Positions 13,633-26,220 of a stretch of DNA of 64,000 nucleotides are shown piece after piece. Each line of letters begins with the position of its first letter. Position 1 is the stretch's first letter. The position numbers and the translations under genes were made by a program. The notes beneath the pieces are model-generated. The model was not told where the DNA came from, ran no database searches, and worked only from the letters and a program-made list of their open reading frames with translations. The stretch lies in assembly GCA_951799445.1 (NCBI GenBank), contig OX637290.1, forward strand, positions 33,536,987-33,600,986, read 5' to 3'. The stretch comes from Pseudisothecium myosuroides (taxonomy: Eukaryota > Streptophyta > Bryopsida > Hypnales > Lembophyllaceae).

Positions 13633-15442
13633 GGTGGTTGCAAGTAAGAGTGACCCGGCATTTTTTGTAGCATTTTGCCCCAAATTGGAGTTTTAGCGTT
13701 GGATACTAGAAGTACTTTATAGCAAAACAATTTCAATTGTTGATAAAAAAAATCATTAGCTAAAAGTACCATTGCGAGTACTATGGACTACGCAAGTATT
13801 GAAACAATACAATGTGGAAAAAAAAGATAGTTTGTCACTGGAAAATAGATACAATGAGGTATAAATTAATAATAAATAGAAAATCATGAACAAAAAAAAC
13901 TAAAAAATTTCAAATTTTGAAGACTTGATGGTGATCAAACTTCACCAAAAAATAAAGTCAAAATCATCTTCAACATTCAGAATGTGTGCGTGCAAAGGAG
14001 CCCTATTTGTACAAACTTGGAGGCCATAAAATAATGTATTTTTAGATGCCCTTTGGTAGGCACATGCCCCCTACTATGGTCATAGATCACATAAATTTCA
14101 GCTTTAGATCATTAATTTTGGATACTCCCCAATACTAACCCACCCACCCCTAAACCTTAAAGTGTGACAAATTAGAAAAATTGAATTTTAAATATAAAAT
14201 GATTTTTTTAAATTTAAAAATAATAATAAATACAATTGCTATCAAGTTAGCCATCTCCATAACGTTTAAAAAGCAATTAGACAAATTGCCTTCCCGTAGA
14301 GGAAATGATACGGAATATTCCACACCCAACATTAGCTAACTATCCATGCATCAAAAATTGTCAGTATTCAGCTTGTTGCCAAAGTCACGACTGCACATTT
14401 GAGGTACTAAAAAATCAAATACTTTCAAGTTTCAACTAAAATTGTATAAGGAATAGCAACTTTAAACAAAGTGGCTATCAATTCATTGAGGTCAGTAATT
14501 TCAATGTTTGAATTTCCTCACTTCACTTTGTAAGCCATTCATGTTTGGTGCTCGTGAACGAGAAGACAACTTTATATATACTTAAGGGGTGGTAGGAGGT
14601 TAAACAAACAATGTGGGATATATAAATTAGAATGAATAGAAGCTCAACCACTCATAATGTAATAAAAAGTAGGGATTGTATTTAAAGTAGAAGTTCAAAA
14701 CTCATTTAGGCATAGTAGAATAATTTTTTTAGAAAAAAATTGAACTACAAAAAGTTGGAAAATTAAATTAAGTTTTATCTCCAAAAATCCGTTTGGGATT
14801 TTAATCTTCCAATCAAAAGTTATGGACAAATTTCAGAGAAGGGTTGGAAGGGAATTTTTGAATTTTTTTTTTGAAAAAACTTATTTTATGATGCCTAAGT
14901 GAGGTCTGAAATTATACTTCAAACACAATTCCTACTTTTGACTTAACTATGAGTGGTTAAGAAACTACAAATTCTAATTTATATATCTCGTATAGGTTGT
15001 TCTACCTTCTACCAACCCATGTATGTATAAAGAGTTTCGCTCTTCACTTGAAAAATTGGAAATAAGTTATTGACAGCCACATGGTAGATTGCTTTGATAA
15101 GTTAGTCAATGGATTCTAGCTTGGTTTTTTTTTAATTTTTTTTTTTTAATAATTATTTATTGATTTGTATGTTCAATCCTAGAATTAGCAAAAAAAATAG
15201 AGCACATCATAAATGTACTGTTACTATCTCGGTACTGAACCTTAAATTAATGATGTAAAGATGAATTTGGTCAAAGAAGACTCTGGAGAGGAAAAGAGAG
15301 TCTCTCTGAATGCTACTAAATGTTATGTCCAATAAAAATTTCAAGTTCATCGGGTTCTACTTTCAAAAGTTCTAGCGGAAAACAACTTTGTCACTTTGAA
15401 TGTTATGTAAAATAGTACTTCCAGTCTTTCTTGCAGTCACCC
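13633..15442. mobile_element. GATTGCA-type element, long variant with internal fold-back
   Basis: Diverged ends GGTGGTTGCAAGTAAGAG and TCTTTCTTGCAGTCACCC bracket this region. The part near 13960-14130 matches 29640-29800, so a second interior type exists. A separate fold-back element (14553-15050) sits inside. The assignment of the ends is tentative. Confidence 0.4.
14553..15050. mobile_element. Long-TIR fold-back element (about 500 bp)
   Basis: The first some 200 bp (GTGAACGAGAAGAC..., through TATATAAATTAGAAT and CATTTAGGCATAGTAGAATAA) recur reverse-complemented at the right end (...CTTCACTTG). Only a short unique centre remains. A related copy begins near 63777. It is non-coding. Confidence 0.72.
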
Positions 15443-17095
15443 TTATAGAACTTTATTCCAATTTGTGCTTAGAAGAATTGCAATAGATTTAAGTTGTCTT
15501 TTTGTTTAGATAATTTATGTGATTATTCTACAATAACTTATTTCATAAAGCTTTATGCTACTTCACTATTTGTTTTAGACTCCACCCAAAGAACCAAACA
15601 AATGCATTTGATACTCCTTAATTCAAATGAAATGTGTTTGCTTAATAAATTGAGACGTGATTGGAAGGGTAATCCTACTATTACTCAATAAACATTGGGA
15701 GGTCTAATAACTATTGATTCAAACAATATCCTTCATACAACAATGTAACAATATTCTGCAAGTATCTTTTTTGTTTTAGTGGATTTGAAGCATGTATATT
15801 GCAAGGACTATTACTGTAAGGCTATTGAAATTCTATTATAATTAATTTTAAATAATAGATAAAGATGAAACACAATATTGTTGTAGCCTTCATTTTTTCA
15901 TTATTATTTTTGTTATATGGACTCATTGAGATTGACTCTCTTTGCCTACTATTGCAAGAAGATAGATAAAGAACATTCATTTTATGGTAAAGATTTTGTT
16001 ATTGAGAAAGGTTGTAATTGTAACCACAATTAGAAAGGCTCAATTTTTATTTGAAGAGCTTTAATTATTATTTCTTAGTTCCTAAAATGTGCATTTTTCA
16101 AAACATTTAAGGCTCTTTAAATTTTCCACATGTTCTTTGTTTTGCCTTTTGGAACACTTCCTACTACCATTATATAGTGACCACAATACATAATTGCTAT
16201 AAGTTTTTTTGCAAAACTTCTAAGGTTTCAAACTGATTTGTACATACATTCAGAAGTGATGATATGATAAAAGTTTCCTTTGATTATGCTGATGCAAGTG
16301 TCTATTTTACATACAATTAATTTGAAATGAAATAATGTTTATTTTTGAACTTTTCAATTTCTTATCAAACTCATACAAATAGAGGTTTGAGGCTTTAGGC
16401 AATTTGACTTTTTTAGTCAAATTTTGTTAGTATAAATTTATTGAAAAATATTGGCAAAACAAATTTTATAAAATGTTAATATTTTGAGATCAATAATATT
16501 TAGTTTGTAAAGTTTGATAAATTATTTATCAAGAAGGGAAAAAAGAGAAGTCAAGGAAAAACAAGGTAGTAGCCAATAGGAATGCATAGAAGTAATAATA
16601 TCTATTTAAAGGACATGTTAGATATAAGATTAGAATTTCTCCTCAAAAGATAATCCTCAAAGATAGTTTGAGTAAATTTTGGATAGTATATATAAAAACG
16701 ATAATTAAGTACAATTTTTTCTTGATATGTTTGGTCCCTAATATTTTAGCTAAACCTTTAGACATTTGGATTCAATTATCAAACTTCAATAAATTAAAAT
16801 TTTCAATTATTAGTTACCTTGAGTTTATTTTTTAATACAAATCCATTTGAGTATGCTTTGTACTTCTAACATCATGATTTTTATAATATTGGGATAAAAC
16901 TAATTGTATGGGTAATACAATTGAATGAATTAGTTTTATAAATTTAATTAATATCCTATAATCTCTTTGGTTTCAAGTATTACTAAAATTTCATTTATCA
17001 CTCTTTTTTAAATATTCATATTTTCAAACATTCATTGCTTAGATACAACATAAATTTATATCTTCATATGTATTAGATTAAATTTCCATGTATTA
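15443..17095. other. AT-rich region, no gene seen
   Basis: Very AT-rich. A 65-codon frame at 15494 has no ATG in good context and no known domain. Confidence 0.55.
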
Positions 17096-18026
17096 TTAAC
17101 CCCTAAAGGACCATTGTCCGTTCGGGGGACAAATGGGACTTGGGGCAGGTACCTACGGGCTGAAATTCTTTCCTAATTTTTTTAAACTTTTTGTGAACAT
17201 GAAGAATTGAGAGAGGTACGTGGCAGAAAAAACAAATTTGAAATCGGACCTTTGAGCGAGAAATTATGCTCTTTCTTGGAATGCGTGGGGACGGGGGGCA
17301 GCAAAAAAAATTTGCAAAATTTTGAATTTTTTTTAAAATATTTTTTTCCTCATAGATTATATTTTTGTCTATCTGGAAAGCTTTGGTTCATCTCATTTGG
17401 ATTCGTTATGAGGAAGTTATGGACATTCTTGTTTTTCGGGCAGTTAGAGCATCTTCTTGAAAAAAATAACTTGTAGGATGCATTTCGGAATGCAATTTTT
17501 GTAATTTTTCAATTTTTTTTTTTTGGAATGATTTAGTTTAGTTGCTAGAACAATCTCACCATTGGGATTAGTGCATTTTAATTCCATCTAAAATATATGA
17601 ATATTTTAGATTTTCCTTCTATCTTGTACCTACTTCTACTTAACAATTTTTTTAAGAATGATAATTAAGTTTTTTTGAATTTTTCTTTTTTTTCCTAGAC
17701 TCTCAACTCAATTCTCCACTATAAAGATTTAAAGCTCAAAACGCTGTAGTGCAAAAATTTTAAGTTAAAAATGTTTAAAGTCAAAAAATCTGGTCCCGCA
17801 ATGTGCTGAAAAACTTGTTTTTTTCACTTTAAACGCAGATATTTTGCAATCTGTGTGGTCAAAAATTCTGAAATTTTTTCCACACATTCTCATACCAATT
17901 AGGTGTAAGATCCTATGGTCAAATGTGGAAAAAAAACAATTTTAATTTTTTTTTACTCTTTGCTATAGAAATGGCAGTTTTGAGTGTTTTTTGGCAGAAA
18001 AAAGGCCTTGGAACTTTAGGGGTTAA
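17096..18026. mobile_element. TTAA-flanked TIR element, copy B (931 bp)
   Basis: Starts TTAACCCCTAAAGGACC and ends CTTTAGGGGTTAA, with intact TTAA on both sides. Same orientation and interior as copies A and C, for example the shared stretches near 17340-17450 and 17700-17900. No transposase is encoded; the 89-codon frame inside is unlike any known protein. Confidence 0.8.
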
Positions 18027-18779
18027 ACAATAAAATTGACATCAACCAAATGGCTAGAATGATATCAGTCTCATTTCTCTTTCCATTCCAACCATTAAAT
18101 TTATATTCGTCTTGCACTCCTATAACGTATGAAAATTAGCTTATTTGAACATATAATTGTAATATTTGAACATATATAGTCATATAATTGTTAGTACCCA
18201 GAAGATAAATCACAGATTGCATCTTCTAGGTACATAGTGACAAACACTCACTTTTGGGTAAAAACGATACATGAATTACAAAAAGGGCACACATGTCATC
18301 ATTTTATTGATTGTAAAATTTGTATACAAATTCTGAAAGGGATACACATGTCATTTTTTCATTAGTTGTCAAACTTTTACTTTCAAGAACTTTCAATGGG
18401 ATACAAGTGTAGTCTTTTTTTTTTAAACTTCAAAATTATCATTCAAAAAAATTTGCCACAAGTATTAAAGGAAAACCTATAGTCATCATGAACTCAGTGC
18501 GTAGTTCTATTCACTCCTAAAATCTTTGGAACCCTAAACCCTAATTTCTACAGTCGGGTTTGTACTCCATGAGCTCAAATCTGCAACTAATGTCTATTAT
18601 GATACATGTTCATATCCTCTCCAAAGTTGCTCCATGTACTTAGTGATCATGAACTCACCATGTGCAAATTTGAGAAAGTTTGCTAGAAACTTTGTTTCAC
18701 ACTCTTTCAAAGGGAGCAGATTAAGAGAGAAGTTGATATAAACACTAAAAATTTCAAATTATTCGAGTTCAGACACAAA

Positions 18780-19680
18780 TAAACAGATAATTAGTTTTGC
18801 AAAAGAGCACAATGCAAGAAGAAGGGCACCCTAACTTTGCTTGACCCGTCGCAAATACTCCCTTAAACATATCTCTCTCGATCCCTGTTCATGACAAAGA
18901 TGAGATAACAAATTGGAAAGCAAAGAAATTGTTAAAATGGTAGAACTTTGCAATGTGGAGATGGTGAAGCCAATGCGCAATCCTGGTCCTGCAATGCAAG
19001 AAATTTCACCCAAATTTGATCAAAATTTCTCCATCAACCGGGATTCCACCATTGCCAATCTAAAAAATTCAAGCGCGCTTTCTACATCAACCAAGATTAT
19101 GGCGCCTTATTATCTACCAACTCTGATGCACCTCCAAGCCCTTAAAATCTCACGCTCCACACAATTACGCGCACAATTGGCTAAGCTAACGGAGCGTCAT
19201 ACCTTGAATCCTCCACGACATTTCTCATATGCAGAAAAGGAACAAGCGAACAAGAGCATTGTGCGCACCAACATTGACGTCGGAGTGAAGCACACCTTTT
19301 CCTTGAAGCACGCCTCTTGCTCCCGCCTCCCGGCTCCTCGCGGTGCAGCAAAGAAGAACCTTCGGAGTACATCATCTAAAAAACTTTCCCAAAGTCTCGC
19401 AAAATTTCTACAGAGAAATTCCTGCTCGTGCAACTCTAGAAACCCTAACTCCAACTCAATGGCGTTGATCACCCTGAGCGGCGGCTGCCATCAACGACAT
19501 ACTGTACATTTTTCAGATCACTTTTGCAGATCAACAACTGTGAGGGAGGGGACCATTTTTTTTAATCCATATCTAACGGCTTTGATTTTTTCCTCAAGAG
19601 GGAGGGTTGTTAATTGCAAAAACAAGACCAGTTTACATCTTTTGGGTACATATGTAGTATAGTAGCGGAGTGTTTGATGC
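18780..19680. other. Unassigned gene-like island (possible gene start or relic)
   Basis: Composition is clearly richer and less repetitive than the surroundings. On the plus strand a 249-codon frame without an ATG at its head runs 18913-19662. Within it, an ATG in a good plant context (CAATGGCG, A at 19459) follows a telo-box AAACCCTAA at 19440. On the minus strand a short ATG frame (19375-19181) ends in a plausible donor (AG|GTATG), with a possible acceptor further down. No domain could be recognised on either strand, and neither model continues convincingly. It could be the first exon of a lost gene, a non-coding RNA promoter or captured gene DNA. A second telo-box lies at 18536. Confidence 0.3.
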
Positions 19681-19973
19681 CAATAAAAATAAAAAATATT
19701 GAAATGAATCCAAATATAAAATATCCAATGGCTAGACTGAACTCAATCTCAATCTTTTTCTTGAGTCTCCTCCCATCCCACGGCCTATTAGTCTTTGTTG
19801 TCTCATAATATATGAAAAGTAATCTTTCTCCAAGATTGTAGACTTGTAGTTGGATTATTGATCCAAATAAATTTTCTAAAAAATAATATTACTTCCACAT
19901 GTATTGCACATTTGTACCATTTTATATATAATTAAAACATTTCAGCGTGTTGTTGGAAGGATTTAAGTAGTTT

Positions 19974-20711
19974 CGTGTGAATGCAAGAAACACTTGTACT
20001 ATTTTGTGTCATACCTTGCGTGCTGATTTGTTTTTTGGCTATAACTTTCGTGTTTTGGCTCCAAATGATTCAAGATTTATAGGTAAGGTACTCATGACTA
20101 TTGTACACCTTGCCTAATTTTTTTTAAGTTTCAAAAATAGTTTATTGTCCAAAAATAGCCCCCAATTTTATGTCACACTTGCTAATTTGGAGGATTTTAG
20201 TACTATTTAGTACCCCAAAAAACAAATTTTGAGCTGAAATTTGGAGGGGATGGTCTTCTAGTATACTTGTAGCTATTGTGTAAAGGAATTCTAAAAATAA
20301 TTAATTGTGTGTGGTGTGGAAGTCCACAAAGTACACTTCTTTTTGCTTGCATTTTGTAACATATAAAATATTATTTTGGAGTTTTTTGGGGTGAATGACC
20401 ATATCCTCAGAGTTATTACAAATGGCCAATTTTCATTTAATATATGTACTTCTTTTTCCTTTTTTTAGCTAATTAAAACATCAAAGTATCCATTTTCTTG
20501 AGATTTGGCACTATTCTAATTTCCTAGTTCTCCTGCATAGAGAATTTTTCTATGCATTTCCTTTGGTGATTACCTTCATCTTAAAGGTTTATACATTAGC
20601 CATATTTTTTTATTTTGAAAAAATTAATTTCCAATTTTAAAGTACTCCAGAAAAAAATCATGAGTGCTATCGAAATGCAACAAAATCAGCAGGTGTTTCT
20701 TGCATTCACCC
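19974..20711. mobile_element. GATTGCA-type TIR element (738 bp)
   Basis: The left tip GTGTGAATGCAAGAAACACT and the right tip AGGTGTTTCTTGCATTCACCC are inverted. The interior is collinear with 8490-9220. No transposase frame. Confidence 0.78.
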
Positions 20712-20962
20712 TTTTGGGGAAATGGATAATATAGAAAAAATTAATTTGCATTGTTTGTTTTTTTATGAAATTCCATCGAAATAGAAATATTTAGAATAAG
20801 CTCTTAAATGAAGATGGCCTTTGATAGTTCAAAAACAACCTCGATTGTTACCTTAACAAAGACAAATACTTCAAAATTATATTGGTTCTTTGGGAGTAGA
20901 TTCATTGGCGAGATGTACGATTTTGAATTATCTATATCCCATATTCAATGCAACAACATTGA

Positions 20963-20964
<2 letters not shown>

Positions 20965-21017
<53 letters not shown>
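20965..21017. repeat. (AT)n microsatellite
   Basis: About 26 TA units that stop exactly at the left tip of the GATTGCA-type element at 21018. Confidence 0.97.
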
Positions 21018-21019
<2 letters not shown>

Positions 21020-21742
21020 GTCATTATAAGAAACACTTGTCATTTTTGTCTCAAAACAGCCTATTGCAGTGAGCGTTATGATTTTTGGATTTTTTTTTAA
21101 AAATAAAATAAAATATGGATAATTTTTAAAGGATGCAAAATAGTACGGAGTATGTGCAAAAATTCAAGCCTAGAAAATTTTTATGTCTAAAATTTATGTA
21201 CAAAAAAAGAACAATAGGAAATTCCAAAAAATGAATACTTGGATGTTTAATTTTTAAAGAATAGTAAAGATTTTTTTTTAAAAATAAATAAAAAAAATTA
21301 TTTTTTCTGACTTGAAGATGCTCCTTTTCAACCATTTTCATCTTTGGAAAAAAAAATCCTTGCACTTGCGCAAAGGTAGTGCACTTTGAACACATGCGGA
21401 TCATGGAAAATTTATATTTTTAGAAAATCTCTTCGTGGTCTTATGTAAATTTAGTAGAAGTCCTTGTCTTCAAATCTTAACCTTCAAATTTGCATTTTTG
21501 GGTCGAAAATAGTATTGAAACCTACCAAAATTGCAAAGGTTTACATCCAATTGGGCCATTGGGGGCTATTTAAAAATAGTAAAAACATTAAAAAAAATAC
21601 TCAATGTCTACAACTACCATGTGTAGCTTCATTTTGAATTTTATACAAAATTGGCATATAATGCAAAAATTATGAGCAAACAAACACTTATCCGAGACCA
21701 AGAAGACCAAAAAAGACAAATTGTGTTTCTTGCAATCCCCCA
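21018..21742. mobile_element. GATTGCA-type TIR element (725 bp)
   Basis: The left tip GGGTCATTATAAGAAACACT abuts an AT microsatellite; the right tip is TTGTGTTTCTTGCAATCCCC. The interior is partly related to the 29.6-kb variant. Its right end lies 29 bp from TTAA element D. Confidence 0.7.
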
Positions 21743-21771
21743 AGTCTATACAATTTAGAAAAAGTCCTCCA

Positions 21772-22394
21772 TTAACCCCTAAAGGACTGGAGGGGTGTCC
21801 AGATTTCCAAAATTGCAAAGATCTATTATAAAATGCAACTTACAAGGATATTTTCATAATGACTTTCAAACAATAGTTGTAAAATGCTATTTATAGATCA
21901 CATCCATACAATTAGATCAACAAAAACACATACCAATATTTTTCAATTAAATTTTGATACCAGAAATTGGAAATTCCTCCTAAAATCAATTGTAGATTGA
22001 ATATTTATGATTAAAATTTTTTTTTCCTATAAGTTTAAAATATTGATTTCTAATTATAGTGATTTTTGAAGATTCTTATTTGATTTTTTGATTCAAGTCA
22101 TTTTTGAAGGGTCATTTTTTGAACTGAATAAGTTACTTTTTGAGGCTAGACCTCCCGATACCTTTTTTTTTTTTTGTGTTGAACAAATGGAACGAGCCAT
22201 TGTCCTGATACCTTTTGAACTATAGAATATTTGCAAAGCAAAATCTTCATAATCTGAACCGTACAAATGTTAAAGAACTAGTATAAGAATCTTGAAAAAA
22301 ATTGATGGATGAAAGAACGCATTTCAGTGAGTTTGGGACGGGTTTCCGTTCATTCATTGTTCAAAATCTGCACTCATGGTCCTTTAGGGGTTAA
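21772..22394. mobile_element. TTAA-flanked TIR element, copy D (623 bp, different interior)
   Basis: Ends are TTAACCCCTAAAGGACT and GTCCTTTAGGGGTTAA with perfect TTAA on both sides. The interior differs from copies A-C but resembles the element at 41702-42847, so it marks a second subfamily that shares only the tips. Confidence 0.8.
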
Positions 22395-22417
22395 GTAGCG
22401 TCACCAAAGTAAGGGTG

Positions 22418-23150
22418 GGGTGATTGCACGAAACACCTGTATTATTTGTTGCATTTTGCAATAGTACTTGTGATTTTTTTTGGAGTACTTTAAAATTAGA
22501 AAATCAATTTTTAAAAAAATTAAAAAATATGGCCAATGTATGCACCTTTAAGATGAAGGTAACCACCAAAGGAAATTCATTTAAAAATTCTCTGAGTAGG
22601 AAAACTAGAAAAGTGTCAAATCTCAAGAAAATAAATACTTTGATGTTTTAATTAGTAGAAAATAGGAAAAAACTTAAATAAAAGAAATAAAAATTGGCCA
22701 TTTGTGGCAACTCTATGAAGATGGTCATTCACCAAAAAAACCACCAAAATAATTTTTTGCATGTTTCAAAATGCAAGTAGAATGGGGCTCACTTTGTGGA
22801 CTTGTACACCACATAAAATTATGTATGTTTAGAATTCCTTTGTACAGTAGCTACAAGTCTACCAGAAGACCATCTCTACCAAATTTTAGCTCCAAATTTG
22901 TTTTTATGGGTACTAAATAGTACTAAAAACCTCCAATTTGGCATTTGTGACGTAATATTGGGGGCTATTATCAAATAATAAAATATTTTTAAAAAATGCC
23001 AAAAAAAATAGATAAGGTGTATAATAGTCATAAGTACCTTGTCTATGAATTTTGAATCATTTGGAGTCAAAATCCAAAAATTGTGGCCAAAAAACTAATC
23101 AGCACGCAACATGTGACTGAAAATAGTACAAGTGTTTTATGCAATCACCT
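22418..23150. mobile_element. GATTGCA-type TIR element (733 bp)
   Basis: The left tip GGGGTGATTGCACGAAACAC and the right tip ACAAGTGTTTTATGCAATCACC are inverted. It is the best full-length match to the copy cut by the window start. It lies between TTAA elements D and E. Confidence 0.78.
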
Positions 23151-23207
23151 GGTGATTGTACAAATGTATTTAAGTTTAAATCTTATTTTTTCTATATTGG
23201 TGGGCTA

Positions 23208-23958
23208 TTAACCCCTAAAGGACCAAGGTGCGTTTTTTGGCAACATAGCGATTTTGGGCAGCTCACTACAAATGGAGTTTTTATTTATTTTCTTTGAAAA
23301 TTTTACACAACATGTGCCCAAGGAGTATCTTTAAGGGCCAACAATTTTTATAACTTTTGACTACATAGATAAAAAGTTATTGCATGATATGTGATTTTCT
23401 TTAAACTTTGGGCAGTCCAGGCAGCTCTGAAAATTTCTTTAAAAATGACTTTTAAAAAAAATAAAAATTTGAAATTGGTTTGTTGGATTTATATAAGAAC
23501 CATGGGAAGCTTTGAATCATTCAATTCCAATCTATGAGTCAAAAGTTATGAGGAGTTTAAGTTTGCGGGTAGTTATGGTTTTCAAAGACTCCATGCCTAC
23601 CTGCAAACTTAAACTCCTCATAACTTTTGACTCATAGATCGGAATTGAATGATTCAAAGCTTCCCACGATTATATAAATCTAAAGAACCAATTTCAAATT
23701 TTTATTTTTTTAAAAAGTCATTTTTAAAGAAATTTTCAGAGCTGCCCGGGCTAACCAAAGTTCAAAGAAAATCTCATATCATGCAATAACTTTTTATCTA
23801 TGTAATCAAAAGTTATGAAAATTGTTGGGCCTTAAAGCTACTCCTTGGGCACATGTTGTGTAAAAATTTTAAAGAAAAAAAATAAAACCTCTATTCGTAG
23901 TGAGCTACCCAAAATCATTTTGTTGCCAAAAAACACAGCTTTTTCCTTTAGGGGTTAA
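23208..23958. mobile_element. TTAA-flanked full-length fold-back element, copy E (751 bp)
   Basis: Tips are TTAACCCCTAAAGGACC and CCTTTAGGGGTTAA. Unlike the other copies, almost the whole element is an inverted repeat: the left arm (23208-about 23572) reappears reverse-complemented in the right arm (about 23594-23958), with a spacer of some 20 bp. For instance AACTCCTCATAACTTTTGAC near 23611 mirrors the left arm near 23540. A transcript would form a near-perfect hairpin of about 360 bp. Confidence 0.88.
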
Positions 23959-24224
23959 ATGGAGTGACTTTTCTTGCATAAAGAATAGAGACATAGGGGA
24001 AATTCTTCTAATATTTGGCTTTCAAGCATTGGCCTTACACTAGTTTCAATTACATGCACTTTTGAGTATAAATGCAAGTTTACAATTTGTTCTTCATTAG
24101 AGTGTAGTCAAAAAATACTAGAGCTATGATACTTGTCTAAATAGGCATTTGATTTATTTGTTGGGAACTTGGAACTATTGGAAGTCAAACAAAGATTCCA
24201 AATCCTCTTAGCATGCATTGTTTG

Positions 24225-24660
24225 GTACACCAATCACACCATATAGATGTCCTCAACTACCAACATTCCTCTAAAATCCAATGAATTTTTACAGTTACAA
24301 AAATGCTATGATCCAAGCTTTCTCTACATTTGGTGGCTTTTCCTACCTCACCACTTTCTTCTTTCTAGAGCTCAACTCCCCACGATGGATTCTAACCTCC
24401 AAAAGTAAAGATCAAAGTCCAAGCTAAAAGTCAGCAAAATAACACTTTTTAAAAAAAATTGTATAATCCTTCAAAAATAATGATTTTTCAATCAAATAAC
24501 TTATGCTCTCTTTCCTAATCACTCAACTACCAAAGCTCAAAATTTCAGCAAGAAAGACATATTTTGGGTGGAAATATTTAAGGTTATTTGAGGAATGTTG
24601 CTTTTTGAGGACATCTATATGAAAAAACTATCAATTTCCAAGGCATTGAAAATTGGTGTA
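24225..24660. mobile_element. TIR-like element (about 436 bp)
   Basis: The left end has TACACCAAT, ATATAGATGTCCTCAA and CAACATTCCTC in that order. The right end has their reverse complements in mirror order. Spacing differs slightly between arms, so the arms are old or partly replaced. Confidence 0.55.
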
Positions 24661-24780
24661 TCCAAAAAGCAACTGCAATCCTAGGCTGCTGCTCTAATGA
24701 AAAGATTCTCATGATAGAGGTTGTCCATTTTAAGTAAGAATCTGCAATGATCAATTTGAGGATTGGGTTGCAAAAATCTA

Positions 24781-24975
24781 TAGAGATTGTTGTAGACTTG
24801 TAGGTTGTGGGGTTTTGAAACGGGTCGCAATCAGCCTGTGCAGATTTTCTTACTCAACAAATGTTTTGAATCAATAGATATTGTTGTAGACTTGTAGGGT
24901 GTGGGGTTTCGAAACGGGTCCAAATCAGGTGCAGAAATTCTCACTCCGTACTAAACAGATGTTTTGAATCAAGTC
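24781..24975. repeat. 94-bp direct repeat, two copies
   Basis: Units start at 24781 and 24875, sharing ATTGTTGTAGACTTGTAGG, GAAACGGGTC and ATGTTTTGAATCAA. Confidence 0.85.
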
Positions 24976-25179
24976 AAGCAGAGCTATGAAATGCCAAAGT
25001 CATTTGTTTGATAAGGTGCATGATATTGATCTTCACAAAATTTACAAGTGCCCGCCAACATTTTTTGCACTGGAGAAATTTTCGGTCCATTTTCTTTCAA
25101 ACTCATTACAGTATTTGGACCAGAAAATTAAAATTTTGTCTCTAAATGATGGATAATAATAGTTGGAGTGCCTTCTAAT

Positions 25180-26220
25180 ATCCCCAAATGGCTCCAATAT
25201 TGATTTTTTTCCTGCCATTTGAGAAAGTTCAGCCCAGTGCCCGCCATCGATCAGCTAGCCCAGTAGCAGTACACAACTGTACTGTACTGTACAGCAGTAC
25301 GTACAGTACAGTTTCCCAGTACAGTACAGTAGTCCACGCAAGTCAAAGCACTCAGTCCCACCCCAGTGCAAGTGGAGCTGGTAGTCTGGTACTCAGAAGT
25401 GAGAGCGATTGAAGCGCCACAAAGCTGCATCTGACCCCGACTGCTATTGAATTGCAAAGCCTGAGAGTGCTCGCTGCTGAAAGACTTGATCGATCGATCA
25501 GTGAAAATGGCCGGACCATTCTCGATCGATCAATTGCCACAACTTGTAATTGTACAGCAGGCCGTGGTAACACCGGTCGACGTCGATCATGGGCCAACTT
25601 GCGATTGGATTGGTGCCTCAGCAATCTAATCAGTCCGCGTGCTAGCCGGCCAGCGCTGCGTCAGGTCGGACGGCTGTCAACTTCCTCTCAATCTTGTCGA
25701 TCGAAATAAAGCTGACGGGATTGGATATTCTTCAATTCTACAAGGCTCACTGAGTGCCTGGCTCATGCAGACGTACCCCACCACCTAATTACAGTGCTGG
25801 ATTTCGACTCCTTGAGACTTTCAATGAAGATTAATTAAGAATTGGTAGGAATTAATCCTGTTTGAAACAAGTTGAACGAGTACCATTTCTGCTCCTTTCA
25901 CCGCTGCTACCATCACTCGTCCGGCCAAGAATCTCTGAAGTATGCACATATGAAAGCATCATTCCAAATATTAAGTATCAGTGCAAGGTTCCTATTCATT
26001 AGAGAAACTTTGGGCTCTCCAGAAGGCCGCTAAAGGAGGCCAAATGGGACCAGGGGTTCCATTTATTTTAGCCGTGCTGAGAATTTTTCCTTTATTCCTG
26101 CTCGTTGTTGGTATTCCCCAATTCTGACAGCTTTGATCGTAAAGCATGAGTACTTTAATGGAGGACGCGTGTGGCATGGTTAAATTAAGGCATCGCAAGT
26201 TTTCTCTAACCACTCCGGAA
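25180..26220. other. Non-repetitive island without an identifiable gene
   Basis: Balanced composition with several GATCGATC runs (25489-25530) and frames of 70-90 codons on both strands. None begins convincingly or matches a known family. It could be a promoter, a non-coding transcript or a degraded gene. Confidence 0.3.
25270..25335. repeat. Self-complementary GTAC-rich tract
   Basis: Repeats of TGTACTGTAC and GTACAGTACAG around a CAGTACGTACAG core make the tract nearly palindromic. It lies in a non-repetitive island (about 25180-25720). Confidence 0.8.
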
